A model generated the notes under the pieces. It searched no databases, was not told the DNA's origin, and saw nothing but the letters and a program-made list of their open reading frames with translations. 23,063 nt of DNA, from NCBI GenBank assembly GCA_964591245.1, contig CAZPZZ010000058.1, positions 1-23,063 on the forward strand, in the 5' to 3' direction. Every line of letters starts with the position of its first letter. Position 1 is the stretch's first letter. Source of the stretch: CAZPZZ01 sp964591245. Lineage in GTDB: Bacteria > Acidobacteriota > Vicinamibacteria > Vicinamibacterales > UBA8438. Below, in pieces: positions 17,035 to 23,063 of this stretch. Made by a program: the position numbers and the translations under genes.

Positions 17035-18068
17035 CGACCGACTACCCAGGTGGCCTTGGCCTACTCCAACGCCCACGAAGACTGCGAAACTCATCGGCCA
17101 TTCGCGCACTCGTCCAAGAAACCCGACTATCAGCCGACATGTTCGTGTACCCCCTCTTCGTGTGCGAGGGGCATGGGATACGGCGTGAGGTCTCGTCGAT
17201 GCCTGGCGTCTTTCAACTTTCGGTCGACGAGACTGTTCGCGAAGCGACCGCGGCGCAGCAAGACGGGGTCCGAGCCATCCTACTCTTCGGCCTACCAGCT
17301 CACAAAGACGAATACGGCTCCGCAGCAGCAGACGCGGACGCGCCCGTCCAAACCGCTATTCGAGCGCTACGGCAACAACTTCCGGACATCGCCATCATCA
17401 CCGATGTCTGCCTCTGTGAATACACGTCGCACGGCCACTGCGGCATTCTCGACAAAGATACAATCCTCAACGACGTCACAGTCGAACGCCTGGCAGAGGC
17501 CGCCGTCTCTCACGCGGCCGCTGGCGCACACATCGTGGCGCCATCAGACATGATGGACGGCCGGGTCGGTGCTATCCGGGAACGATTAGATCTCGCTGGG
17601 TTCGAAGACGTGTCCATCATGTCCTACGCCGCCAAATACTGCTCGGCGTTCTATGGCCCGTTTCGAGAAGCCGCCGATTCCGCTCCGGCCTTCGGAGATC
17701 GGCGCACGCACCAAATGGACCCAGCCAACGCGGACGAGGCCTTGCGAGAGGTCGAACTAGACCTAGAGGAAGGTGCAGACATCGTCATGGTCAAGCCGGC
17801 CCTCCCGTATCTGGACATCATCCACCAGGTCAAAACACGCTTTCAACACCCGACGGCGGCATATCAAGTGAGCGGGGAGTACGCGATGTTAAAAGTAGCC
17901 GCACAGAAGGGGTGGATTGATGGCCCTCGCGCCATGCTCGAAAGCCTGACTGCCATTCGGCGGGCCGGTGCTGACATCATCATCACCTACTTTGCCAGAG
18001 AGGCAGCCCGGGCCCTACACGCGCAGCGCCCGGGACAATCAACCGTTACTCCGCCGCAACAATCATGA
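17031..18068 (+). CDS. hemB: Delta-aminolevulinic acid dehydratase (porphobilinogen synthase)
   Basis: Condenses two 5-aminolevulinates into porphobilinogen. 345 residues. The active-site zinc cysteines are present (DVCLCEYTSHGHCG: Cys127, Cys129, Cys137), indicating a zinc-dependent enzyme rather than the Mg-only type. The two Schiff-base lysines are Lys202 (YAAKYCSAFYGPFR) and Lys255 (IVMVKPALPYLD). VSGEYAML is also conserved. The start overlaps the previous stop (ATGA). It is the last rightward gene of the cluster, and its 3' end overlaps the convergent cytochrome gene by 23 bp. Confidence 0.97.
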   Translation: MTTDYPGGLGLLQRPRRLRNSSAIRALVQETRLSADMFVYPLFVCEGHGIRREVSSMPGVFQLSVDETVREATAAQQDGVRAILLFGLPAHKDEYGSAAADADAPVQTAIRALRQQLPDIAIITDVCLCEYTSHGHCGILDKDTILNDVTVERLAEAAVSHAAAGAHIVAPSDMMDGRVGAIRERLDLAGFEDVSIMSYAAKYCSAFYGPFREAADSAPAFGDRRTHQMDPANADEALREVELDLEEGADIVMVKPALPYLDIIHQVKTRFQHPTAAYQVSGEYAMLKVAAQKGWIDGPRAMLESLTAIRRAGADIIITYFAREAARALHAQRPGQSTVTPPQQS

Positions 18069-18516
18069 TTTGATCGAGCGCTGCCATGTCTGGCACAAGC
18101 TCCTGGTCACCGGTAGGATACTCATTGGCGTCCAGAATGTAGGCAACAACGTCAATATATTCCTGGTCAGACAGACGGCCGGGCCCATCTTCGGGCATCG
18201 AAATCCTGATCCGATCGTAGAGGGAGCCAAGCGGCAGCTCCGTCCAGAACACCATGAAATCGCTACCAGCAATGCCCGGGCCCATCTCGCCACCCCTCAG
18301 CTCTTGCCCGTGGCATGAAGCACAGTTCTGATTGTACACACGTCGCCCCCGGCGGGCCTGTGCCGAACTAAACACGCCATCGAGCGTCGAACTACTCGTC
18401 TCCTGCACCACCGCCGGACGAACCTCAATGGTCTCGGGTCTGCCGCTCGCGACGCCGCTCGCCGAGGCCACCGCCAGCACTAATGCCAAACCTCCCACGG
18501 TCAACAGCCTGTGCAT
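18046..18516 (-). CDS. Exported single-haem c-type cytochrome
   Basis: A 156-residue class I-like cytochrome c. The N-terminus (RLLTVGGLALVLAVASASGVASG) is a signal peptide, then a variable Ser/Thr-rich linker. The haem site is CASCH at 65-69, within YNQNCASCHGQELRGGEMGP. Met107 in RISMPEDGPGRLSDQEY is the likely distal iron ligand. The ending DVVAYILDANEYPTG is typical of small periplasmic cytochromes found with dehydrogenases or oxidases. No such partner is adjacent, so its electron donor is unknown. AGGAG lies 8 nt before the ATG. It converges on and overlaps hemB. Confidence 0.93.
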   Translation of the reverse strand: MHRLLTVGGLALVLAVASASGVASGRPETIEVRPAVVQETSSSTLDGVFSSAQARRGRRVYNQNCASCHGQELRGGEMGPGIAGSDFMVFWTELPLGSLYDRIRISMPEDGPGRLSDQEYIDVVAYILDANEYPTGDQELVPDMAALDQIMIVAAE

Positions 18517-18524
18517 CCGTCTGT

Positions 18525-18529
18525 CTCCT
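18525..18529 (-). promoter_or_regulatory. Ribosome binding site of the cytochrome c gene
   Basis: On the minus strand AGGAG lies 8 nt before the ATG at 18516. A perfect palindrome, CCTAAATTAGG, lies just upstream at 18534-18544 and could be an operator, though that is inference from position. Confidence 0.65.
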
Positions 18530-18569
18530 GAATCCTAAATTAGGCGGGGTTACGCCCCACCAGCGTTCC

Positions 18570-18591
18570 ACAGGGCCACTTCGCAGCCCTG
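18570..18591. terminator. Hairpin between the cytochrome and methyltransferase genes
   Basis: ACAGGGC (18570-18576) pairs with GCCCTGT (18585-18591), a 7-bp stem with an 8-base loop, followed on the + strand by TTCATTCT. It lies downstream of the leftward methyltransferase and upstream of the cytochrome gene. Without a true T run on either strand, a terminator role is uncertain. Confidence 0.25.
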
Positions 18592-18727
18592 TTTCATTCT
18601 GGCACTCCGAATCTGGACGAATCAACCCGCCAGGCTCACCAAATGCAATCGCATCGCTTCCGGCAACACAGCTCACCTCGCACGATCGCCACGATCTGAC
18701 CGCTTCAGCCGCCCCGGGGCCGAGAAA

Positions 18728-19753
18728 TCAGCGCTTTTGAAGGAGACACTCAAAGTCGTAGCCAAACTCGCACCACGCAGGCAGCGCATCCAGCTGCTTC
18801 GAGAAACGATGAATCCAGTAATACAGCACGCTGTCCTTGACACCGTGATGCCGACGGGCAATGTCATCGTCAATCTGTGTTGCGAGTGCACCGAAATGGG
18901 CATCGATGCTGGCGGTCACCGGCGAGACAACTCGCCCTGGAGACGAATCGGATGACACTCGACGGACGAAACGGTTCTGCCCCGGTAACCACCCAAGGGC
19001 CCGCATCCCCCGGCTGATACCGATCATCCGAATGCGGTGACAGTGAAACCCGCATGCGCGGAACAGCTCGCGTAGATGCGCCTGACTGAAGAACGAGAGG
19101 TGCCCTTGGTCCAGGGCCGGGCGCAGGTCACAGCCGGGACCATTCGCGGCGCCTACGAGTGGTCGCAGGTTCGCTTCACCATTCGGGGTCACGAGCCTGA
19201 GCCATCCTCCGCGTCGCAAAATCCGATGACTCTCCTGGAGGTGTCGCCTCGGGTTGGCAACATGCTCAAGGAGATCCTTTTGAATCAGGACATCAAACGC
19301 TTCATCTGGAAAGGCCTGTTCCTCGAGCGTTCCATGCGCGACGTCAAGTCCATAGCGCGTTCGCGCATAGTAGACGGCAAAGGGTGACGCATCGACACCG
19401 GCAACCTGCCAGGTGGAGCGTTTCAGACCAGCCAGGAGGAATCCCAGGGCACACCCCACCTCCAGCAGTCGCCCGCGCCCCCCCAGCTGCTCGAGCCAAC
19501 GTCGAAGAAAATAGGCGTCCCGCTGGCGGCGCTGGTGCTCACGTGCATAGTCCGCATAACCAACCGAAGACGACGCATCAAAGTAGTCGCTGGAATACAG
19601 CTGCGTGATCTCATCCGCCCCAAGTCGAGGCCGAACCTGTCGAAACCCACACGCGGAACACCGGTGCACGCAGACGCCCCGGACGCCCATGAGACTGACC
19701 TCAAGCCACGGCCGCAGGTCGGGACCGGCACAGACATCACAAGACTCAGACAT
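18728..19753 (-). CDS. Class I SAM-dependent methyltransferase with N-terminal four-cysteine motif
   Basis: 341 residues. An N-terminal putative zinc knuckle (Cys5, Cys8, Cys32, Cys35: CDVC and CSAC) is followed by YSSDYFD, common in methyltransferases acting on sugars or cell-surface precursors. The Rossmann domain has motif I LLEVGCALGFLLAGL (96-110), an acidic Asp121 for SAM ribose (VAGVDASPFAVYYART), then FDVLIQKDLLEHVANP and LRRGGWLRLVTPNGEANL. The C-terminal third has no motif I recognise. The substrate is unknown. It stands alone, divergent from hemL with a 62-bp shared intergenic, and its link to haem genes is probably positional. Confidence 0.85.
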   Translation of the reverse strand: MSESCDVCAGPDLRPWLEVSLMGVRGVCVHRCSACGFRQVRPRLGADEITQLYSSDYFDASSSVGYADYAREHQRRQRDAYFLRRWLEQLGGRGRLLEVGCALGFLLAGLKRSTWQVAGVDASPFAVYYARTRYGLDVAHGTLEEQAFPDEAFDVLIQKDLLEHVANPRRHLQESHRILRRGGWLRLVTPNGEANLRPLVGAANGPGCDLRPALDQGHLSFFSQAHLRELFRACGFHCHRIRMIGISRGMRALGWLPGQNRFVRRVSSDSSPGRVVSPVTASIDAHFGALATQIDDDIARRHHGVKDSVLYYWIHRFSKQLDALPAWCEFGYDFECLLQKR

Positions 19754-19815
19754 AGCAAACCCATCAGATCGGTACTCGAGCCCTCACGCCCATGACATGA
19801 TATCGTTCCCGCGTC

Positions 19816-21126
19816 ATGAGCACCTCTCGACGCCACACCTCCAGCCAACTCTTCACTCGTGCCAAACGGATCTTGCCTGGCGGGGTGAACAGCCCCGTAC
19901 GAGCCTTCTCTGCGGTGGGCAACACTCCCCCGTTCATCCGACGTGCCCGCGGGGCCCGCATCGTCGATGAAGACGGTCGGTCCTACATCGACTTCGTGAT
20001 GTCCTGGGGCCCCCTTATCCACGGCCACGCCCCGGCCGAGCTGACCAAATTGCTCGCAGACACAGCAGCTCGCGGCACAAGCTTCGGAGCTCCAACCGCC
20101 CGTGAGGTTGACCTCGGACTGACGGTACGGGCGTTGATGCCGTCGATGGAGCGAGTCCGCTTCGTCAACTCCGGCACAGAGGCAGCCATGAGCGCCGTTC
20201 GGTTGGCCAGAGCCGCAACCGGACGAGATCGGATCATCAAGTTTGCGGGTTGCTACCACGGGCACGGCGACCCGTTTCTCGTACAAGCCGGCTCCGGTGC
20301 CACAACACTGGGCGTCCCGACCAGCCCAGGCGTCTCGCGGGCAGTGGCGGCCGACACCCTCGTGGCCCGCTACAACGACCTCTCGTCGGTGGAACGCCTT
20401 TTTCGTTCTCACCGCGGCAAAGTGGCGGCACTCATCGTCGAACCCCTTGCGGGAAACATGGGAGTCGTCCCCCCGGCCAGCGGTTTTCTGCAGGGCCTTC
20501 GCGAACTGTGCGACCACCACCAGGCGGTCCTGATTTTTGATGAAGTTATCTCCGGATTTAGAGTGTCATCCGGCGGCGCCCAGGCTAAATTCGGTATCCG
20601 CCCGGACCTCACCTGCCTCGGTAAGATCATCGGCGGGGGACTACCAGTGGGAGCCTACGGCGGTCGCCGGGATCTCATGAACCAGGTTGCGCCGGTCGGA
20701 CCGATGTATCAAGCCGGCACACTCTCAGGGAACCCCTTGGCCATGACGGCTGGCCAATGGGCACTGTCCAAGCTGTCTCCGGAGCTCTACGACCAGCTCG
20801 ACCGGCTCGGGTCTCGCCTCGCCGCAGGGCTGGCCGACGCGGCCCGCGAAGCGAAGATCGACGTACAGATCAACGCACACGGATCGGTGCTCACGCCGTT
20901 CTTCACCTCACAGCCCGTGCACAACTATGAGAGCGCGACGCAGGCCGACACGGCTGCCTACGCTCGCTTCTTTCGCGGGATGCTCTCACGCGGCATCTAC
21001 CCGCCACCATCCCAATTTGAAGGCTGGTTCCTATCGGCAGCCCACTCGAAGCGGCACATCGACCAGGCAATCGAGGCGGCCCGCGCCACCCTGAAGGCGA
21101 TGGGCCGAACCAAGCGGACCCGGTGA
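19816..21126 (+). CDS. hemL: Glutamate-1-semialdehyde 2,1-aminomutase
   Basis: A PLP enzyme that converts glutamate-1-semialdehyde, the HemA product, to 5-aminolevulinate. 436 residues. Family marks are RILPGGVNSPVRAF (18-31), VNSGTEAAMSAVRLARA (117-133), FAGCYHGHGD (143-152), VEPLAGNMG, FDEVISGFRV (241-250) and the PLP lysine Lys270 in CLGKIIGGGLPVGAYGG. Intact and of normal length. It has no clear Shine-Dalgarno, so it may be weakly translated or leaderless. It is separated from the main hem cluster by two minus-strand genes. Confidence 0.97.
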   Translation: MSTSRRHTSSQLFTRAKRILPGGVNSPVRAFSAVGNTPPFIRRARGARIVDEDGRSYIDFVMSWGPLIHGHAPAELTKLLADTAARGTSFGAPTAREVDLGLTVRALMPSMERVRFVNSGTEAAMSAVRLARAATGRDRIIKFAGCYHGHGDPFLVQAGSGATTLGVPTSPGVSRAVAADTLVARYNDLSSVERLFRSHRGKVAALIVEPLAGNMGVVPPASGFLQGLRELCDHHQAVLIFDEVISGFRVSSGGAQAKFGIRPDLTCLGKIIGGGLPVGAYGGRRDLMNQVAPVGPMYQAGTLSGNPLAMTAGQWALSKLSPELYDQLDRLGSRLAAGLADAAREAKIDVQINAHGSVLTPFFTSQPVHNYESATQADTAAYARFFRGMLSRGIYPPPSQFEGWFLSAAHSKRHIDQAIEAARATLKAMGRTKRTR

Positions 21127-21144
21127 TCGGGCTGATATCATGGC

Positions 21145-21183
21145 GGTAGGCTTCCTGGAAGCCTACCCCGGCGCTCTGCGCCG
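21145..21183 (+). promoter_or_regulatory. Two tandem hairpins between hemL and ispG
   Basis: GGTAGGCTTCC (21145-21155) and GGAAGCCTACC (21157-21167) are perfect reverse complements around one base. CGGCGC (21169-21174) and GCGCCG (21178-21183) form a second hairpin with loop TCT. They fill most of the 72-nt gap, end 15 nt before the ispG ATG and have no T run. They could be a terminator, an attenuator or an RNA-stability element. Confidence 0.5.
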
Positions 21184-21198
21184 AGACCGCAGCGCAAC

Positions 21199-22452
21199 AT
21201 GGCCATTGCCAAGCTTCACCGCACAACCGGTGTTCGGGTCGGAGACGTACAGATTGGCGGAGGTGCGCCGATTGTCGTGCAGTCGATGACACTGACCGAT
21301 ACGGCCAACGCAGAAACAACCGCTGCGCAATGTATCGATCTGGCGGAGGCCGGTTCAGAGCTCGTGCGAGTCACGGTCAATACGCCGGAAGCGGCGGCCG
21401 CGGTACCGGAGATCAGGCGTCGCATCCAGGACCGGGGCTACGGAACACCGCTGATCGGCGACTTTCACTACAACGGCCATCAGCTGTTAACACGCTTTCC
21501 CGACTGCGCGGCTACGCTCGACAAATACCGCATCAATCCTGGCAACGTAGGCACAGGCACTCGTCGCGACGAACAGTTCCAGACCATTTGCAAGATTGCT
21601 CGTGACCACGGCAAACCGGTACGGATCGGAGTGAACGGGGGGTCGCTCAACCAGGACCTGGTGATGGCCAAAATGCAGGAGAACTCCGACCGCAACCTTG
21701 GACGAAGTTCTGAGGACATCATCAACGAGTGTATGGTGATCTCGGCAGTGGAATCGACCGCGTTAGCGATCGACGCCGGTCTGGGCACCGACCAGATCGT
21801 GATCTCCTGCAAAGTGTCATCTCCCCGTGATCTGCTTGCCATCTATCGCGATCTTGCCTCCCAAACCACCCAGCCGCTCCACCTCGGGCTCACCGAAGCG
21901 GGCATGGGACTCAAGGGGCAGATCTGGTCCGCGGCGGCGATGGGAATACTCCTCGAACAAGGCATTGGCGACACCATCCGAATCTCGCTGACGCCGCGCC
22001 CAGGAGGCGACCGCCGCGAAGAAGTCTATGCCGCGTGCGAATTGTTGCAATCGCTGGGGTTGCGTTCGTTTGCACCCAGCATCACCGCGTGCCCCGGTTG
22101 CGGTCGCACGACCAGCACGACGTTTCAGGAACTCGCAGAACGCATTCAGGACTATGTGCGCGAGATGATGCCTGTCTGGAGAACGCGTTACGACGGGGTC
22201 GAAGACATGCGAGTCGCCGTCATGGGCTGCGTGGTCAACGGCCCCGGCGAATCCAAAGCGGCCAACATTGGCATCAGTCTGCCTGGCACGGGAGAGGAGC
22301 CGACCTGCCCCGTGTATATCGACGGACAACATGCCACCACACTGCGTGGTTCATATGACGAACTCGCGGACGCGTTCCAGCAACTCGTCGATGACTATGT
22401 CGTGCAGCACTACTCCCCAAATGGGACATTCACCGCAGCCACTGAGGCATAA
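21199..22452 (+). CDS. ispG: 4-hydroxy-3-methylbut-2-en-1-yl diphosphate synthase
   Basis: The [4Fe-4S] enzyme for the penultimate MEP-pathway step, reducing cyclic MEcPP to HMBPP for isoprenoids. 417 residues, the usual bacterial two-domain form. VQSMTLTDTANAETTAAQ (27-44) begins the TIM barrel, followed by GDFHYNG and YRINPGNVG (110-118). The cluster cysteines are Cys298 and Cys301 (ITACPGCGRT) and Cys344 (VMGCVVNGPGES), with Glu351 after NGPG. It follows hemL by 72 nt with two hairpins between, so it may be co-transcribed with hemL or have its own promoter. No clear strong ribosome site. Confidence 0.97.
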   Translation: MAIAKLHRTTGVRVGDVQIGGGAPIVVQSMTLTDTANAETTAAQCIDLAEAGSELVRVTVNTPEAAAAVPEIRRRIQDRGYGTPLIGDFHYNGHQLLTRFPDCAATLDKYRINPGNVGTGTRRDEQFQTICKIARDHGKPVRIGVNGGSLNQDLVMAKMQENSDRNLGRSSEDIINECMVISAVESTALAIDAGLGTDQIVISCKVSSPRDLLAIYRDLASQTTQPLHLGLTEAGMGLKGQIWSAAAMGILLEQGIGDTIRISLTPRPGGDRREEVYAACELLQSLGLRSFAPSITACPGCGRTTSTTFQELAERIQDYVREMMPVWRTRYDGVEDMRVAVMGCVVNGPGESKAANIGISLPGTGEEPTCPVYIDGQHATTLRGSYDELADAFQQLVDDYVVQHYSPNGTFTAATEA

Positions 22453-22570
22453 CCTTCCACGGCTTCGATGTCGCCGCGTCTGGCAACAACCGGCAGATCT
22501 AGTTTCTGGTTGGCCTGGAAAAGAGCCAGGACAGATGCCCCGACGTAGTTTTACTGGCTCCACTCGAGGA

Positions 22571-22590
22571 CGAACCGGCGGTTCGCGAAC
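22571..22590 (+). promoter_or_regulatory. Overlapping palindromes before the HAD gene
   Basis: CGAACCG and CGGTTCG (22571-22577 and 22579-22585) form one inverted repeat, and GTTCGCGAAC (22581-22590) is a second, overlapping it. They end 9 nt before the ATG at 22600 and could form alternative stems or an operator. A function is not shown. Confidence 0.25.
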
Positions 22591-22599
22591 GGGACCGTG

Positions 22600-23063
22600 A
22601 TGGCAACATCCCCCCCCCTCGCCCCCATCCGCCTCATTGCCATCGATATCGACGGAACATTGCTCAATAGCGACGGGCAGATTCCACAGGCAAACCACCT
22701 GGCTATAGACAAGGCTATCCAGCGTGGAGTGGAAGTGGTACTCGCCACAGGTCGCACATTTCATCATGCGCGACCAATCGCGCAGCGCCTCGATCAGCCA
22801 CTCATCCTCATGGTGAGTAACGGTGCCCTGGTCAAGACGCACGACGGCAACACACTAGCTACCCGCTCTATCCCTCGTCATCTCGCGACAGAGCTAATCG
22901 CGGGTACACGTCCAGTGCGTGAGGGTGCCGCAGCCATCTTCGACCGATCAGATGCCACACAATATGTGTGGGAATGCATCGACTGGTCCCACCCGCACCG
23001 TGCGTGGTACTACGAACGCAACCGCATTTACATGACCGAAGCCCAGAACCTCGTAGAGACTGT
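22600..23063 (+). CDS. Cof-type HAD-superfamily phosphatase, truncated by the window edge
   Basis: The frame is open to the last base, giving about 154 residues so far; the 3' end lies outside the window. The first HAD motif is clear: AIDIDGTLLNSDGQIP (14-29), with the nucleophile Asp and the Asp two residues later, followed by Thr. Motif II is VVLATGRTFHHARPI, and SNGALVKTHDG follows, as in Cof-like sugar-phosphate or FMN phosphatases. Type II cap sequence then begins. The substrate cannot be told. The ATG at 22600 sits just before the motif; an in-frame GTG at 22597 is an alternative. It lies 147 nt after ispG. Confidence 0.9.
   Translation, partial: MATSPPLAPIRLIAIDIDGTLLNSDGQIPQANHLAIDKAIQRGVEVVLATGRTFHHARPIAQRLDQPLILMVSNGALVKTHDGNTLATRSIPRHLATELIAGTRPVREGAAAIFDRSDATQYVWECIDWSHPHRAWYYERNRIYMTEAQNLVET

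Noticed and set aside
19423..20520. 365-residue leftward frame
   Set aside because: It overlaps hemL and the methyltransferase gene, both strongly supported. The frame has no motif.

Overview
The window is a GC-rich (roughly 60%) bacterial chromosome segment. It carries respiratory-chain and tetrapyrrole genes with no mobile element, CRISPR array or rRNA. Two neighbouring secreted von Willebrand A proteins resemble the 'VWFA-related Acidobacterial domain' family. This, with C5-type haem synthesis and a CobA-HemD fusion, suggests an Acidobacteriota lineage, perhaps Vicinamibacteria-like. That placement is inference from protein style, not from a marker gene.

Region 1 (1-558) has no convincing gene. 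It holds several hairpins, a tRNA T-arm-like motif and a terminator-like hairpin followed by T5 on the + strand. Region 2 (559-10119, minus strand) is one complex I operon transcribed as nuoA-C-D-H-J-K-L-M-N. It encodes exactly the nine cofactor-free subunits: the membrane arm plus NuoC and NuoD. All five iron-sulfur/flavin subunits (NuoB, E, F, G, I) are missing from their usual places, so they must be encoded elsewhere if the enzyme is complete. Region 3 (10120-10448) is a divergent intergenic stretch that should hold the nuo promoter and that of the rightward cluster.

Region 4 (10449-18068, plus strand) is a tightly packed set: two secreted VWA proteins, a CcsA/HemX-like membrane protein, then hemA, hemC, a cobA-hemD fusion and hemB. 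Gaps are 13 nt or less, and two junctions are ATGA overlaps. Together with hemL (19816-21126) they cover glutamyl-tRNA to uroporphyrinogen III, with a possible branch to precorrin-2/sirohaem. Region 5 (18046-19753, minus strand) has a secreted single-haem c-type cytochrome whose 3' end overlaps hemB, and a class I methyltransferase with an N-terminal four-cysteine motif. Region 6 (19816-23063, plus strand) has hemL, ispG (MEP isoprenoid pathway) and the start of a Cof-type HAD phosphatase that runs off the window.

The common theme is respiration and its cofactors: a proton-pumping NADH dehydrogenase, haem synthesis, a cytochrome c, a CcsA-like protein possibly linked to haem or cytochrome assembly, and isoprenoid synthesis, which feeds quinone side chains. 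No wholly new system is evident. The best leads are the clean split of complex I subunits, the VWA pair fused to the haem operon (one with a broken metal site), the divergent SUMT half of CobA-HemD, and the unexplained structured left end.
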